Positions 28,121 to 39,102 of a DNA stretch of 64,000 nt are shown here, one piece after another (position 1 is the stretch's first letter; every line of letters starts with the position of its first letter). A program made the position numbers and the translations under genes. Source of the DNA: Enterobacter asburiae. GTDB taxonomy: Bacteria > Pseudomonadota > Gammaproteobacteria > Enterobacterales > Enterobacteriaceae. Location: positions 1,674,001-1,738,000 of the forward strand of contig JAAQVN010000001.1 of NCBI GenBank assembly GCA_011754535.1. The letters run 5' to 3'. Under the pieces are notes generated by a model. It searched no databases. It saw only the letters and a list, made by a program, of their open reading frames with translations, and had not been told where the DNA came from.

Positions 28121-31100
28121 TGATTGAACGCGGTAAATTTCGCTCACTGACGCTGATTAACTGGAACGGCTTCTTTGCCCGAACGTTCGATCTGGATGAG
28201 CTGGTCACGACGCTCTCCGGCGGTAACGGGGCGGGGAAATCCACCACCATGGCGGCGTTTGTTACGGCGCTGATCCCCGATCTGACGCTGCTTCACTTCC
28301 GTAACACCACCGAAGCGGGCGCGACAAGCGGCTCCCGTGATAAAGGTCTGCACGGTAAGCTGAAAGCGGGCGTTTGTTATTCCGTGCTGGACGTCATTAA
28401 CTCGCGTCACCAGCGCGTGGTGGTGGGCGTGCGCCTGCAGCAGGTCGCCGGTCGCGACCGTAAAGTGGATATCAAACCGTTTGCCATCCAGGGGCTGCCA
28501 ACCTCCGTGCAGCCGACCGCGCTGCTCACGGAAACCCTGAACGAACGCCAGGCGCGCGTGTTGACGCTGCAGGAGCTGAAGGACAAGCTCGAAGCTATTG
28601 AAGGCGTGCAGTTCAAGCAGTTCAACTCGATTACCGATTACCACTCCCTGATGTTCGATCTGGGCGTGGTGGCGCGCCGTCTACGCACCGCATCAGACCG
28701 TAGCAAATACTACCGTCTGATCGAAGCCTCCCTGTACGGCGGTATCTCCAGCGCCATTACCCGCTCCCTGCGAGACTACCTGCTGCCGGAAAACAGCGGC
28801 GTGCGTAAGGCCTTCCAGGATATGGAAGCGGCGCTGCGTGAAAACCGCATGACGCTGGAAGCCATTCGCGTTACCCAGTCTGACCGCGACCTGTTTAAAC
28901 ACCTGATCAGCGAAGCCACCAACTACGTGGCGGCGGACTATATGCGTCACGCCAACGAGCGCCGCGTGCATCTCGACCAGGCGTTAGAATACCGCCGCGA
29001 GCTGTTTACCTCCCGTAAACAGCTGGTGGCCGAGCAGTACAAGCACGTCGAGATGGCGCGCGAGCTGGGCGAGCACAACGGTGCCGAAGGCGATCTGGAA
29101 GCTGATTACCAGGCTGCCAGCGATCACCTGAACCTGGTGCAGACCGCGCTGCGCCAGCAGGAGAAAATCGAGCGCTATGAAGCGGATCTCGATGAGCTGC
29201 AGATTCGTCTTGAAGAGCAAAATGAAGTGGTGGCCGAAGCCGCCGAGATGCAGGAAGAGAACGAAGCCCGCGCCGAAGCTGCCGAGCTGGAAGTGGACGA
29301 GCTGAAAAGCCAGCTTGCTGATTACCAGCAGGCGCTGGACGTGCAGCAGACGCGTGCGATTCAGTACAACCAGGCGCTGCAGGCGCTACAGCGTGCGAAA
29401 GAGCTGTGCCATCTGCCAGACCTGACGCCGGACAGCGCCGACGAGTGGCTGGATACCTTCCAGGCCAAAGAGCAGGAAGCCACCGAGAAACTGCTCTCGC
29501 TTGAACAGAAAATGAGCGTCGCGCAAACGGCGCACAGCCAGTTTGAGCAGGCTTATCAGCTGGTGGTCGCGATTAACGGCCCGCTGGCGCGTAATGAAGC
29601 CTGGGACGTAGCCCGTGAACTGCTGCGCGACGGCGTGAACCAGCGCCATCTGGCCGAACAGGTGCAGCCGCTGCGTATGCGCCTGAACGAACTGGAACAG
29701 CGCCTGCGCGAGCAGCAGGAAGCCGAGCGTTTGCTCGCTGAGTTCTGCAAGCGCCAGGGCAAACAATACGATTTCGACGAGCTTGAGGCACTGCATCAGG
29801 AGCTGGAAGCACGTATTGCGGCCCTGTCTGATACCGTATCAAACGCCAGCGAACAGCGTATGACGCTGCGTCAGGAGCTGGAGCAGCTTCAGTCTCGTTC
29901 GAAGACGCTTCTGGAGCGTGCGCCGGTCTGGCTGGCAGCGCAAAGCAGCCTGAACCAGCTCAGCGAACAGTGTGGCGAGGAGTTTGAATCCAGCCAGCAG
30001 GTGACCGAATACCTGCAGCAGCTGCTGGAGCGCGAGCGCGAAGCCATCGTTGAGCGTGACGAAGTGGGCGCGCGCAAGCGTGACGTGGATGAAGAAATCG
30101 AGCGCTTAAGCCAGCCGGGCGGGTCAGAAGATCCGCGTCTGAATACCCTGGCCGAGCGTTTTGGCGGCGTACTGCTGTCTGAGATTTACGATGACGTTGG
30201 CCTGGACGATGCGCCGTATTTCTCCGCGCTGTACGGTCCATCCCGCAACGCAATCGTGGTGCCGGATCTGTCACTGATTTCTGAGCAGCTGGCAGGGCTT
30301 GAGGATTGTCCGGAAGATCTCTATCTGATCGAAGGGGATCCGCAGTCGTTCGATGATAGCGTCTTCAGCGTTGACGAGCTGGAAAAAGCGGTGGTGGTGA
30401 AAATCGCCGATCGCCAGTGGCGCTATTCCCGCTTCCCCGAGCTGCCGCTGTTTGGCCGCGCCGCGCGCGAAAGCCGCATCGAGAGCCTGCACGCCGAGCG
30501 TGAAACGCTGTCTGAACGTTTTGCGACCCTGTCGTTTGACGTGCAGAAAACCCAGCGTTTGCACCAGGCGTTCAGCCGCTTTATCGGAAGCCATCTCGCC
30601 GTGGCGTTTGAAGCCGACCCGGAAGCGGAAATCCGCAAGCTCAATACCCGCCGTGGCGAGCTGGAGCGCGCGATTACCAGTCATGAAAGTGACAACCAGC
30701 AGAGCCGCGTCCAGTTTGAACAGGCGAAAGAGGGCGTCGCTGCCCTTAACCGCATCCTGCCGCGCCTCAACCTGCTGGCGGATGATACGCTGGCCGACCG
30801 CGTGGATGAGATCCAGGAGCGTCTGGATGAAGCCCAGGAAGCCGCGCGTTTCGTGCAGCAGCACGGCAACCAGCTGGCGAAGCTGGAGCCCGTGGTGTCT
30901 GTACTGCAAAGCGACCCGGAACAGTTCGAGCAGTTAAAAGAAGATTATGCCTGGTCGCAGCAGGTGCAGCGCGAGGCGCGCCAGCAGGCGTTTGCCCTGA
31001 CGGAAGTGGTGCAGCGTCGGGCCCATTTCGGCTACTCCGATTCGGCTGAAATGCTGAGCGGTAACAGCGACCTGAATGAAAAACTGCGTCAACGCCTTGA

Positions 31101-32571
31101 GCAGGCGGAAGCCGAACGTACCCGCGCTCGCGAAGCGATGCGCAGCCACTCGGCGCAGCTGAATCAGTACAACCAGGTGCTGGCCTCGCTGAAAAGCTCC
31201 TTCGACACCAAGAAAGAGCTGTTAAACGACCTGCAGAAAGAGCTGCAGGACATTGGCGTCCGTGCCGACAGCGGGGCGGAAGAGCGCGCGCGCATTCGTC
31301 GTGATGAGCTGCATAGCCAGCTCAGCAATAACCGTGCGCGTCGTAATCAGCTGGAGAAAGCGCTCACCTTCTGCGAAGCGGAAATGGATAACCTGACCCG
31401 TCGCCTGCGCAAGCTGGAGCGCGACTATCACGAAATGCGTGAGCAGGTCGTGACGGCGAAAGCGGGCTGGTGCGCCGTGATGCGCATGGTGAAAGACAAC
31501 AACGTTGAACGTCGCCTGCACCGTCGCGAGCTGGCATACCTCTCTGCCGATGAGCTGCGTTCGATGTCGGATAAGGCGCTGGGTGCGCTGCGTCTGGCGG
31601 TGGCGGATAACGAACATCTGCGCGATGTATTGCGCATGTCAGAGGATCCGAAACGTCCTGAACGTAAAATTCAGTTCTTCGTGGCCGTTTATCAGCACCT
31701 GCGCGAGCGTATTCGTCAGGACATCATCCGTACCGACGATCCAGTCGAAGCCATCGAACAGATGGAAATTGAGCTGGGGCGTCTGACGGAAGAGCTGACC
31801 TCCCGCGAGCAGAAGCTGGCGATCAGCTCCCGCAGTGTGGCGAACATCATTCGCAAAACCATTCAGCGCGAGCAGAACCGTATCCGCCAGCTGAACCAGG
31901 GGCTGCAGAGCGTCTCGTTTGGTCAGGTCAACAGCGTGCGTCTTAACGTCAACGTCCGTGAAGCCCACGCGACGCTGCTGGAAGTGCTCTCTGAGCAGCA
32001 CGAGCAGCATCAGGATCTGTTCAACAGCAACCGTCTGACCTTCTCCGAAGCGCTGGCGAAGCTGTATCAGCGCCTGAATCCGCAGATTGATATGGGCCAG
32101 CGTACGCCGCAAACCATCGGTGAAGAGCTGCTGGACTACCGCAACTACCTGGAAATGGAAGTTGAGGTTAACCGTGGTTCAGACGGCTGGCTGCGTGCGG
32201 AATCCGGGGCGCTCTCTACCGGTGAAGCCATCGGTACCGGGATGTCAATTCTGGTGATGGTGGTGCAGAGCTGGGAAGATGAAGCACGTCGTCTGCGCGG
32301 GAAAGATATCTCCCCATGCCGACTGCTGTTCCTGGATGAAGCGGCGCGTCTCGATGCCCGCTCTATTGCCACGCTGTTCGAGCTTTGCGAACGTCTCGAT
32401 ATGCAGCTCATTATTGCGGCACCGGAAAACATCAGCCCTGAAAAAGGCACCACCTATAAACTGGTGCGTAAAGTGTTCCAGAACAGCGAACACGTGCACG
32501 TTGTCGGGCTGCGTGGCTTTGCGCCGCAGCCGCCGGAGTCATTGCCGGAAACCACGGCAGACGCGTCCTGA
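28120..32571 (+). CDS. mukB: Chromosome partition protein MukB (SMC-like ATPase)
   Basis: 1483 residues, close to E. coli MukB (1486). Walker A is GGNGAGKST (34-42), then come two long coiled-coil arms rich in Gln, Glu, Ala and Leu around a hinge near the middle ([31 protein letters not shown]). The C-terminal head has signature [10 protein letters not shown] with Ser1366 and Walker B LLFLDEA with Asp1406/Glu1407. With MukF and MukE it compacts and segregates the chromosome and works with topoisomerase IV. MatP, encoded about 30 kb downstream, excludes it from the Ter region. Confidence 0.98.
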   Translation: MIERGKFRSLTLINWNGFFARTFDLDELVTTLSGGNGAGKSTTMAAFVTALIPDLTLLHFRNTTEAGATSGSRDKGLHGKLKAGVCYSVLDVINSRHQRVVVGVRLQQVAGRDRKVDIKPFAIQGLPTSVQPTALLTETLNERQARVLTLQELKDKLEAIEGVQFKQFNSITDYHSLMFDLGVVARRLRTASDRSKYYRLIEASLYGGISSAITRSLRDYLLPENSGVRKAFQDMEAALRENRMTLEAIRVTQSDRDLFKHLISEATNYVAADYMRHANERRVHLDQALEYRRELFTSRKQLVAEQYKHVEMARELGEHNGAEGDLEADYQAASDHLNLVQTALRQQEKIERYEADLDELQIRLEEQNEVVAEAAEMQEENEARAEAAELEVDELKSQLADYQQALDVQQTRAIQYNQALQALQRAKELCHLPDLTPDSADEWLDTFQAKEQEATEKLLSLEQKMSVAQTAHSQFEQAYQLVVAINGPLARNEAWDVARELLRDGVNQRHLAEQVQPLRMRLNELEQRLREQQEAERLLAEFCKRQGKQYDFDELEALHQELEARIAALSDTVSNASEQRMTLRQELEQLQSRSKTLLERAPVWLAAQSSLNQLSEQCGEEFESSQQVTEYLQQLLEREREAIVERDEVGARKRDVDEEIERLSQPGGSEDPRLNTLAERFGGVLLSEIYDDVGLDDAPYFSALYGPSRNAIVVPDLSLISEQLAGLEDCPEDLYLIEGDPQSFDDSVFSVDELEKAVVVKIADRQWRYSRFPELPLFGRAARESRIESLHAERETLSERFATLSFDVQKTQRLHQAFSRFIGSHLAVAFEADPEAEIRKLNTRRGELERAITSHESDNQQSRVQFEQAKEGVAALNRILPRLNLLADDTLADRVDEIQERLDEAQEAARFVQQHGNQLAKLEPVVSVLQSDPEQFEQLKEDYAWSQQVQREARQQAFALTEVVQRRAHFGYSDSAEMLSGNSDLNEKLRQRLEQAEAERTRAREAMRSHSAQLNQYNQVLASLKSSFDTKKELLNDLQKELQDIGVRADSGAEERARIRRDELHSQLSNNRARRNQLEKALTFCEAEMDNLTRRLRKLERDYHEMREQVVTAKAGWCAVMRMVKDNNVERRLHRRELAYLSADELRSMSDKALGALRLAVADNEHLRDVLRMSEDPKRPERKIQFFVAVYQHLRERIRQDIIRTDDPVEAIEQMEIELGRLTEELTSREQKLAISSRSVANIIRKTIQREQNRIRQLNQGLQSVSFGQVNSVRLNVNVREAHATLLEVLSEQHEQHQDLFNSNRLTFSEALAKLYQRLNPQIDMGQRTPQTIGEELLDYRNYLEMEVEVNRGSDGWLRAESGALSTGEAIGTGMSILVMVVQSWEDEARRLRGKDISPCRLLFLDEAARLDARSIATLFELCERLDMQLIIAAPENISPEKGTTYKLVRKVFQNSEHVHVVGLRGFAPQPPESLPETTADAS

Positions 32572-32586
32572 GGCGTTTTGTTACAA

Positions 32587-32615
32587 AGAGCGGCGCAGAA
32601 GCGCCGCTTTTTTTA
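32587..32615 (+). terminator. Terminator of cmoM-mukFEB
   Basis: An 8-bp perfect stem (32589-32596 with 32601-32608, AGCGGCGC/GCGCCGCT) with an AGAA loop is followed by a run of T residues, 17 bases after the mukB stop. Confidence 0.93.
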
Positions 32616-32749
32616 TTCACTTAACTTGTGCTCAGGGCTGCGTTATCTTTAAACTTCTTTACATAAGGTAAGGCAGCAGAGTTGTCGTCTACCTATAATA
32701 AAAGAAAGCCCCACCGTGATGGGCATGTCGTGAAAACAGGGGGCAAGGG

Positions 32750-34573
32750 ATGTTGCTGAAGAAAGAATGTGGTCGTCAGCTGTCAGCGCTGAGTTTATGC
32801 CTGGCAGTGATGTTTGCTCCACTGTTAACCGCCCAGGCCGACGAGCCTGAAATTGTGCCGACTGACAGCTCCGCAGCGACAGGCGCGCAGCCGACGTCAT
32901 TGTCTCAGCCGCTGGAACAGTCTCCGGCAACGGCCATCATGGCCGGGATTAAGCCGTTGCCGGAAGGCATTGACGTCGAATCGCTCAGCCAGCAGCTCCA
33001 GACGGGGCTGCCGTCAGGCTACACGCCCGCCTATATCAATCAGCTCACGCTGCTTTATGCTGCCCGCGATATGAAACCCATGTGGGAAAACCGTGAAGCC
33101 GTGCGCGCCTTCCAGCAGCAGTTGGCGGAAGTGGCGATTGCGGGCTTTCAGCCGCAGTTTACGAAGTGGGTTGAACTGTTAACCGATCCTGCCGTCACCG
33201 GTCAGGCGCGGGATGTGGTCCTTTCCGATGCCATGATGGGCTACCTGCAGTTTGTGGCGGGTATTCCGGTTAACGGTAACCGCTGGTTGTACAGCGATAA
33301 GCCCTATAAGCTGGCGACGCCAGCCCTGTCGGTGATTAACCAGTGGCAATTAGCGCTGGATAACGGCGACCTGCCGCGCTTCATTGCCAGCCTCGCGCCG
33401 GCGCATCCGCAGTATGCCACCATGCACCAGTCGCTCCTCGCGCTGGTGGGGGACTCGCGGCCATGGCCGCAAATGCGGGGGACCGCAACGCTGCGTCCGG
33501 GTCAGTGGAGCAGCGATGTGCCTGCCCTGCGCGAGATCCTGAAACGCTCCGGTATTCTTGATAGCGGGCCGAAGATTGCCTTGCCGGGCGACGATCCGCA
33601 AAGCGCGGTGGTCAGCCCGTCAGCGCCCGTGAAAGAGAGCAAGGCCATTACCCTGAGTAATAAGCCCGCGGCCTATGATCGCGAACTGGTCGCCGCGGTT
33701 AAACAGTTCCAGGCCGCTCAGGGGCTAGGGGCCGATGGCGTCATTGGCCCGTCAACGCGTGACTGGCTTAACGTATCGCCTGCGCAGCGGGCAGGGGTGC
33801 TGGCGCTCAATATTCAGCGTTTGCGCCTGCTGCCGGGCACGCTGTCAACCGGCATTATGGTTAACATCCCGGCCTATTCACTGGTCTATTATCAGGATGG
33901 TAGCGAGAAGCTGGCCTCGCGCGTGATTGTCGGGCGTCCTGATCGTAAAACGCCGATGATGAGCAGCGCGTTAAATAACGTGGTGGTTAACCCACCGTGG
34001 AACGTACCGCCGACGCTGGCGCGTAAGGACATTCTGCCTAAGGTCTGGAACGATCCGGGTTATCTGGAACGTCATGGCTATACGGTAATGCGTGGCTGGA
34101 ACAGTAAAGAGGCGATCGATCCTTATATGGTCGACTGGTCGACGATCACGCCATCTAACCTGCCGTTCCGCTTCCAGCAGGCACCTGGCGCACATAACTC
34201 GCTTGGACGCTATAAATTCAACATGCCGAGTTCAGATGCTATCTATCTGCACGATACGCCGAACCACAATCTGTTCCAGAAAGATACCCGGGCACTGAGT
34301 TCAGGCTGCGTGCGCGTGAATAAAGCCTCGGAGTTGGCCAACATGCTGTTGCAGGATGCGGGCTGGAACGATACGCGTATTTCTGACGCCCTGAAGCAGG
34401 GGGATACGCGCTACGTGAATATTCGCCACAACATTCCGGTCAATCTTTACTATCTGACGGCGTTTGTGGGCGAAGACGGGCGCACTCAGTACCGTACAGA
34501 TATTTACAATTATGATCTCACCGCGCGATCCGGCGCACAAATTTTGCCAAAAGCGGAACAATTAATCAGGTAA
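32750..34573 (+). CDS. ldtD: L,D-transpeptidase LdtD (YcbB)
   Basis: 607 residues, slightly shorter than the 615-residue E. coli protein. An N-terminal signal/anchor (about 10-30) leads to the periplasm. A scaffold domain, a peptidoglycan-binding domain ([20 protein letters not shown]) and the YkuD catalytic domain follow. The latter has [11 protein letters not shown] and [12 protein letters not shown], with catalytic Cys520. It makes 3-3 meso-diaminopimelate cross-links and in E. coli supports survival under outer-membrane stress and some beta-lactam bypass; it is inhibited by carbapenems. The next gene, mepK, encodes an enzyme that cuts such cross-links. Confidence 0.96.
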   Translation: MLLKKECGRQLSALSLCLAVMFAPLLTAQADEPEIVPTDSSAATGAQPTSLSQPLEQSPATAIMAGIKPLPEGIDVESLSQQLQTGLPSGYTPAYINQLTLLYAARDMKPMWENREAVRAFQQQLAEVAIAGFQPQFTKWVELLTDPAVTGQARDVVLSDAMMGYLQFVAGIPVNGNRWLYSDKPYKLATPALSVINQWQLALDNGDLPRFIASLAPAHPQYATMHQSLLALVGDSRPWPQMRGTATLRPGQWSSDVPALREILKRSGILDSGPKIALPGDDPQSAVVSPSAPVKESKAITLSNKPAAYDRELVAAVKQFQAAQGLGADGVIGPSTRDWLNVSPAQRAGVLALNIQRLRLLPGTLSTGIMVNIPAYSLVYYQDGSEKLASRVIVGRPDRKTPMMSSALNNVVVNPPWNVPPTLARKDILPKVWNDPGYLERHGYTVMRGWNSKEAIDPYMVDWSTITPSNLPFRFQQAPGAHNSLGRYKFNMPSSDAIYLHDTPNHNLFQKDTRALSSGCVRVNKASELANMLLQDAGWNDTRISDALKQGDTRYVNIRHNIPVNLYYLTAFVGEDGRTQYRTDIYNYDLTARSGAQILPKAEQLIR

Positions 34574-34747
34574 ATGAAGCAGTTCGGGAAAAATGATTGT
34601 CGTAAGTTATGGTGAATCGGGGCCAATATCGCTGTAAGCCGCGTATTCACTGGGGTTGGGCGCCTTGACGTACCCCGTTTTGCCAGTTAAGGTGCCCTTC
34701 GTGCGCTAAGCATATTACGATTTCTTTGACCTGTAGACCTGATTATC

Positions 34748-35299
34748 ATGGACAAATTTGACGCTAATCGCCGCAAGCTGCTGGCGTTAGGTGGTGTTGC
34801 GCTTGGCGCAGCGGCCATCTTACCGACGCCAGCATTTGCCACCCTCTCGACACCTCGTCCGCGCGTTTTAACGCTCAGCAATCTTCACACCGGTGAGTCG
34901 CTAAAAGCGGAGTTTTTCGATGGCAGAGGCTATATTCAGGATGAATTAGCAAGACTCAACCATTTTTTCCGTGATTTCCGCGCGAATAAAGTAAAAGCCA
35001 TCGACCCTGGACTGTTTGATCAGCTTTTCCGCCTTCAGGGCCTGCTGGGCACCAGCAAGCCGGTGCAGCTTATTTCTGGTTATCGCTCAATTGATACCAA
35101 TAACGAACTGCGCGCCCATAGCCGTGGGGTAGCGAAAAAAAGCTACCACACGAAGGGACAGGCAATGGATTTCCACATTGAAGGCGTTTCGTTAGCCAAT
35201 ATTCGCAAAGCCGCGTTATCTATGCGCGCTGGTGGTGTAGGATATTACCCACGTAGCAACTTTGTGCATATTGATACCGGGCCGGTTCGGCACTGGTAA
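34748..35299 (+). CDS. mepK: Murein endopeptidase MepK (YcbK), Tat-exported
   Basis: A 183-residue M15/DUF882-family metalloprotein. The N-terminus has a twin-arginine signal ([18 protein letters not shown]) with probable cleavage after PAFA, so it is exported folded. Zinc-ligand motifs are [12 protein letters not shown] and NFVHIDTG. The E. coli protein cleaves peptidoglycan cross-links, including the 3-3 type made by LdtD, and supports cell elongation. It lies 174 bases after ldtD and 20 bases before gloC. Confidence 0.95.
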   Translation: MDKFDANRRKLLALGGVALGAAAILPTPAFATLSTPRPRVLTLSNLHTGESLKAEFFDGRGYIQDELARLNHFFRDFRANKVKAIDPGLFDQLFRLQGLLGTSKPVQLISGYRSIDTNNELRAHSRGVAKKSYHTKGQAMDFHIEGVSLANIRKAALSMRAGGVGYYPRSNFVHIDTGPVRHW

Positions 35300-35319
35300 T
35301 AACGAAACACAGGAGCAGT

Positions 35320-35967
35320 ATGAACTATCGTATTATTCCGGTTACCGCGTTCTCCCAGAACTGTTCATTAATCTGGTGCGAACAAACCAAACTGGCCGCG
35401 CTTGTCGATCCCGGCGGTGACGCTGAGAAAATCAAGCAGGAAGTTGCCGACAGCGGCGTGACGCTGATGCAGATTTTACTGACGCATGGTCACCTCGACC
35501 ATGTGGGTGCAGCGGCTGAACTGGCTAAATACTACGGTGTGCCGATTATCGGCCCGGAAAAAGAAGATGAGTTCTGGCTGCAGGGGTTACCCGCCCAAAG
35601 CCGCATGTTTGGCCTTGATGAGTGTCTGCCTTTGACGCCCGATCGTTGGCTAAACGAAGGAGAGCGCGTTAACGTAGGGAATGTGACTTTACAGGTGTTG
35701 CATTGTCCTGGGCATACGCCAGGCCATATCGTCTTCTTTGACGACCAGTCCCGTCTGCTGATATCCGGCGATGTGATTTTCAAAGGTGGCGTAGGACGCA
35801 GCGATTTTCCGCGTGGCGACCACGGGCAGCTGATTCAGTCGATCAAACAGAAGTTATTGCCGCTGGGTGATGACGTAACGTTTATCGCAGGACACGGTCC
35901 GATGTCGACGCTGGGCTATGAACGGCTCCATAACCCGTTCCTTCAGGATGAAATGCCTGTCTGGTAA
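35320..35967 (+). CDS. gloC: Hydroxyacylglutathione hydrolase GloC (YcbL)
   Basis: 215 residues, as in E. coli. This type II glyoxalase of the metallo-beta-lactamase fold hydrolyses S-lactoylglutathione, finishing methylglyoxal detoxification. The metal motif THGHLDH is at residues 55-61, with later ligands in [17 protein letters not shown] and AGHGP. It probably shares transcription with mepK (20-base gap, ribosome site AGGAG) although their functions differ. Confidence 0.95.
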   Translation: MNYRIIPVTAFSQNCSLIWCEQTKLAALVDPGGDAEKIKQEVADSGVTLMQILLTHGHLDHVGAAAELAKYYGVPIIGPEKEDEFWLQGLPAQSRMFGLDECLPLTPDRWLNEGERVNVGNVTLQVLHCPGHTPGHIVFFDDQSRLLISGDVIFKGGVGRSDFPRGDHGQLIQSIKQKLLPLGDDVTFIAGHGPMSTLGYERLHNPFLQDEMPVW

Positions 35968-35973
35968 CCAGCA

Positions 35974-36006
35974 TAAAAAAAAGCCTGCTTAACGCAGGCT
36001 TTTTTG
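35974..36006. terminator. Bidirectional terminator between gloC and aspC
   Basis: An 8-bp stem (35981-35988 with 35994-36001, AAGCCTGC/GCAGGCTT) has a long A run on its left and a T run on its right. It serves both convergent genes. Confidence 0.92.
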
Positions 36007-36015
36007 TGGGCGCTA

Positions 36016-37206
36016 TTACAGGACGGCGACAATCGCTTCGCACAGTGGCGCCATGTTGTCAGGGGTCATGCCTGCAACGTTCACGCGGCCAGAGGCTACG
36101 GCGTATACGCCGAACTCTTCGCGCAGACGCAGAACCTGCTCTTTGGTCAGGCCGCTGAACGAGAACATGCCGTTCTGTTTGATGATGAAGCTGAAGTCGC
36201 GGTCTGCGCCTTTCTCAGCCAGGGTGTTCACAAACAGCAGGCGCATGCGCTGGATACGCTGACGCATATCGTTCAGCTCTTGTTCCCAGATCGCGCGCAG
36301 CGCATCGTTGCTCAGAATGGTCGCAACAACAGACGCACCGTGTGCCGGCGGGTTAGAGTAGTTAGCGCGAATAACGGATTTCATCTGGCTGAAGGCGCGA
36401 TTGGCGGTTTCATCGTTAGCCGCAACCAGCGTACAGGCACCTACACGCTCATTGTACAGACCAAAGTTCTTGGAGTAGGAGCTTGCAACGATCAGCTCCT
36501 GATGCACGGCTGCGAACGCGCGCAGGCCTTCGGCATCTTCTTCCAGACCGCGGGCGAAGCCCTGGTAAGCAAAGTCAAACAGCGGCAGCCAGCCTTTCTC
36601 AACGGAGAGCTTCGCCAGGTGTTCCCACTGCTCAAGCGTTGGATCGATACCGGTCGGGTTGTGGCAGCAGCCGTGGAACAGCACCACGTCACCCGCCTGC
36701 GCTTCGCTCAGACTTGAAAGCAGGCCGTCAAAGTCCAGAGCGTGGTTTGCCGCGTCGTAGTATGCATATTCGCGCACTTCCAGGCCCGCAGAATTAAAGA
36801 CGCTCTTGTGGTTCGGCCAGCTTGGGTTGCTCACCCATACGCGCTTAACAGAGGTGTTTTTCGCAAGGAAATCCGCCGCCACGCGCAGCGCGCCGGTACC
36901 GCCAGGGGTCTGCGCCGTGCGCGCACGTTTGTCACTCACAATTGCGCTGCCTTTACCGAACAGCAGCTCCTGGGTGCAGCGACCAAATTCAGGGATACCA
37001 TCAATACCGAGGTAGTTTTTGGTGGTTTCATTTTCCAGCAGATACTGCTCGGCTTTCTTAACGCTGGTCAGTACCGGAGTTTTGCCGGTTTCATCTTTAT
37101 ATACACCAATACCCAGGTTGATTTTGCCAGGGCGGTCGTCGGCACGAAACAGATCGGCCAGGCCCAGAATAGGGTCGGCAGGAGCGGCGGTAATGTTCTC
37201 AAACAT
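36016..37206 (-). CDS. aspC: Aspartate aminotransferase
   Basis: A 396-residue class I PLP aminotransferase that interconverts oxaloacetate and aspartate using glutamate, and also acts on aromatic amino acids. The PLP lysine is Lys246 in [14 protein letters not shown]. Active-site residues are visible in HGCCHNPTG and DFAYQGFA. Length is the same as E. coli AspC. It is monocistronic and downstream of ompF, from which it is separated by a terminator. Confidence 0.98.
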   Translation of the reverse strand: MFENITAAPADPILGLADLFRADDRPGKINLGIGVYKDETGKTPVLTSVKKAEQYLLENETTKNYLGIDGIPEFGRCTQELLFGKGSAIVSDKRARTAQTPGGTGALRVAADFLAKNTSVKRVWVSNPSWPNHKSVFNSAGLEVREYAYYDAANHALDFDGLLSSLSEAQAGDVVLFHGCCHNPTGIDPTLEQWEHLAKLSVEKGWLPLFDFAYQGFARGLEEDAEGLRAFAAVHQELIVASSYSKNFGLYNERVGACTLVAANDETANRAFSQMKSVIRANYSNPPAHGASVVATILSNDALRAIWEQELNDMRQRIQRMRLLFVNTLAEKGADRDFSFIIKQNGMFSFSGLTKEQVLRLREEFGVYAVASGRVNVAGMTPDNMAPLCEAIVAVL

Positions 37207-37333
37207 GACGAAGTTCCATTGTGATTACAGAAGTGAAATCCGCTATCAGGTTAACGGTAGATTTACAAAATGCCAACCGTTTGCGACGAAAAGCGTGCGG
37301 CTTTTCAAAAGTCGCCATTATTTTCTGTCAGGC

Positions 37334-37360
37334 ATAAAAAAACAGGGCCGAAGCCCTGTT
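37334..37360 (-). terminator. Terminator of ompF
   Basis: An 8-bp stem (37341-37348 with 37353-37360, AACAGGGC/GCCCTGTT) with a CGAA loop is followed on the minus strand by a T run. It is 31 bases past the ompF stop. Confidence 0.92.
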
Positions 37361-37390
37361 CATTATGCATATAACAAAGTGGTGTTCTGA

Positions 37391-38497
37391 TTAGAACTGG
37401 TAGGTTACGCCCACAGCAGCCATATCGTCATTGCCGTTCAGACCGCCAACAGCTTTCGCGTAGTCGGAGTCTTTGTCCAGCAGGTTGATGTAGTAGTCAG
37501 CCCACACGTTGAAGTTTTTGTTGAAGTAGTAAGTGGTGCCAACCTGGATGAATTTAGCCAGATCTGCATCGCCACCGCTGAAGCCATTGACGGCAGCCAG
37601 GTCTTTACCTTTGGTCTGCACGTAGGAGATTGCCGGACGCAGGCCGAAATCGAACTGGTACTGAGCAACCACTTCGAAGTTCTGGGTTTTGTTAGCGAAG
37701 CCAGCGTCACCGTTAGAACCGGTACGGGTGGTGTTACGGGTTTCAGCATAGGTGGTCGCCAGGTAGAGGTTGTTGGCGTCGTATTTCAGACCTACACCCC
37801 ATGCTTCAGCTTTATCGCCCTGGCCATCAGCTTTCTGATTCAGAGTACGGTTAGCGTTGCTGTAAGATGCGATTGCACCGAAGCCTTCGCCGAAGTCGTA
37901 ACCCAGGGAGTAGCCTACGCCGTCACCGTTAGAGGTTTTAACATCAGCACGGTCGTTTTTGCCCTGGTACTGAACGCCCAGGCTCAGACCATCAACCAGA
38001 CCGAAGAAATCGCTGTTACGGTAGGTCAGCAGGCCGGTGCTGCGGCTGGTCATAAAGTTATCAACGTAGTTACCGCCCCAGGTCATACCTGAGAAGGACG
38101 GCGCCATATCGGTGTAAGATTCTACGTCGTATACGATACCGTAGTTACGGCCGTAGTCGATGCTGCCAGCGTCGCCCGCTTTCAGACCAGCAAAGGCCAG
38201 ACGGTTTTTGTTAGACTGAGCGGTGTTCTCAGCCTGGTTAGCCATGAAACGGTATTCCCACTGGCCATAACCGGTCAGCTGGTCGTTGATCTGAGTTTCG
38301 CCTTTGAAACCGATCTGCGCATAGGTAGCGTCGTTATTGTTGGTGTCATCACCAGAGGTCACGAAATCGTGCTCGGCGTTAACTTTACCGTAGAAGTCCA
38401 GCTTATTGCCGTTCTTGTTATAGATTTCTGCAGCGTTAGCTGCACCGGCTACCAGCAGGGCAGGGATTACCACTGCCAGAATATTGCGCTTCATCAT
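37391..38497 (-). CDS. ompF: Outer-membrane porin OmpF (OmpK35/OmpE35 type)
   Basis: A 368-residue trimeric general porin. A 22-residue signal peptide ([15 protein letters not shown]) is cleaved before AEIYNKNG. Strong porin landmarks follow ([56 protein letters not shown]) and the C-terminal strand ends in Phe (GVTYQF), as the Bam machinery requires. Locus and promoter identify it as OmpF rather than OmpC. The constriction loop reads [13 protein letters not shown] (130-142), closer to Klebsiella and Enterobacter porins than to E. coli, which has PEFGGD there. Two ATG codons stand in tandem; the first is used. Expression should respond to OmpR and MicF. Confidence 0.96.
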   Translation of the reverse strand: MMKRNILAVVIPALLVAGAANAAEIYNKNGNKLDFYGKVNAEHDFVTSGDDTNNNDATYAQIGFKGETQINDQLTGYGQWEYRFMANQAENTAQSNKNRLAFAGLKAGDAGSIDYGRNYGIVYDVESYTDMAPSFSGMTWGGNYVDNFMTSRSTGLLTYRNSDFFGLVDGLSLGVQYQGKNDRADVKTSNGDGVGYSLGYDFGEGFGAIASYSNANRTLNQKADGQGDKAEAWGVGLKYDANNLYLATTYAETRNTTRTGSNGDAGFANKTQNFEVVAQYQFDFGLRPAISYVQTKGKDLAAVNGFSGGDADLAKFIQVGTTYYFNKNFNVWADYYINLLDKDSDYAKAVGGLNGNDDMAAVGVTYQF

Positions 38498-38608
38498 TAT
38501 TTATTACCCTCATTGGTTTTTTTATGACACTCGCCACTGCCGTCAATAAATTCTGTCAATAAATATTTCCGGAACTATTGATGAGAGTTAGGTGTCTTTA
38601 TGTATCTG
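38498..38608 (-). promoter_or_regulatory. ompF 5' leader with MicF target region
   Basis: The leader of about 110 bases ends in ATGAGGGTAATAAATAATG at the start codon, identical to the remembered E. coli sequence to which the small RNA MicF pairs to block translation. The micF gene itself is not in this window. Confidence 0.7.
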
Positions 38609-38614
38609 ACAGGC

Positions 38615-38710
38615 ATCTTTCCATTCACCGAAGCGTTTCGCTAGCCTGAAAGTGCTACAATTCTCAAGATTGAGTTACAGAAAGAAAATATGTGTAACTA
38701 AATATGTATT
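38615..38710 (-). promoter_or_regulatory. ompF promoter and OmpR-binding region
   Basis: On the minus strand, -35 TAGCGA (38638-38643) and -10 AAAGAT (38615-38620) are separated by 17 bases, placing the start about 110 bases before ATG as in E. coli. Both boxes are far from consensus, as expected for an activator-dependent promoter. The 60 bases upstream contain direct-repeat-like GTTACA/TGTAAC/TGTAGCAC elements in the position of the OmpR F1-F3 sites. Confidence 0.72.
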
Positions 38711-39055
38711 TTTCGGAACTTTGTGAACCATCTCAAATTTCAGAGCGACCTGGCGAACTAAGCAACAGCACCTTTCCTATATATATGAATTCCTTATGTT
38801 TAATTTGAATAAAGGCAATTCCTATAAACGAATGTTAAACGACTCGTTTTTTCTTATGACCGTAGAAAGACTTCTGGATGGCTGAAAAATTGGTTGAAAT
38901 TTGTGCTATTACTTCAGGATGTAATAATCGCAATAAGACTGAGGTTTATTTTTTGTGGCTGGATATTTCGCGGAAACAAAACGTAACAGGTAGTGGTTGT
39001 GACGGGGTGGTGGTTTATAAACGCTGACTTTACGCTGACAAAAACTGACAGGGCA
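38711..39055. other. Long AT-rich upstream region of ompF with a 49-codon open frame
   Basis: No known gene lies here. In E. coli the equivalent region carries a distal OmpR site and an IHF site; AT tracts are abundant but I could not fix individual sites. On the plus strand an open frame from ATG 38878 to TGA 39027 would encode 49 residues (beginning MAEKLVEICAITSGC). It lacks a clear ribosome site and I do not recognise the product, so it is not called as a gene. Confidence 0.45.
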
Positions 39056-39087
39056 GAATAAAATAATGGCCAGCAAATGCTGGCCAT
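39056..39087 (-). terminator. Terminator of asnS
   Basis: A 9-bp stem (39066-39074 with 39079-39087, ATGGCCAGC/GCTGGCCAT) is followed on the minus strand by TATTTTATT. It is 15 bases past the asnS stop and separates it from ompF. Confidence 0.85.
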
Positions 39088-39102
39088 CGTCTGTTGTGTT
39101 AC

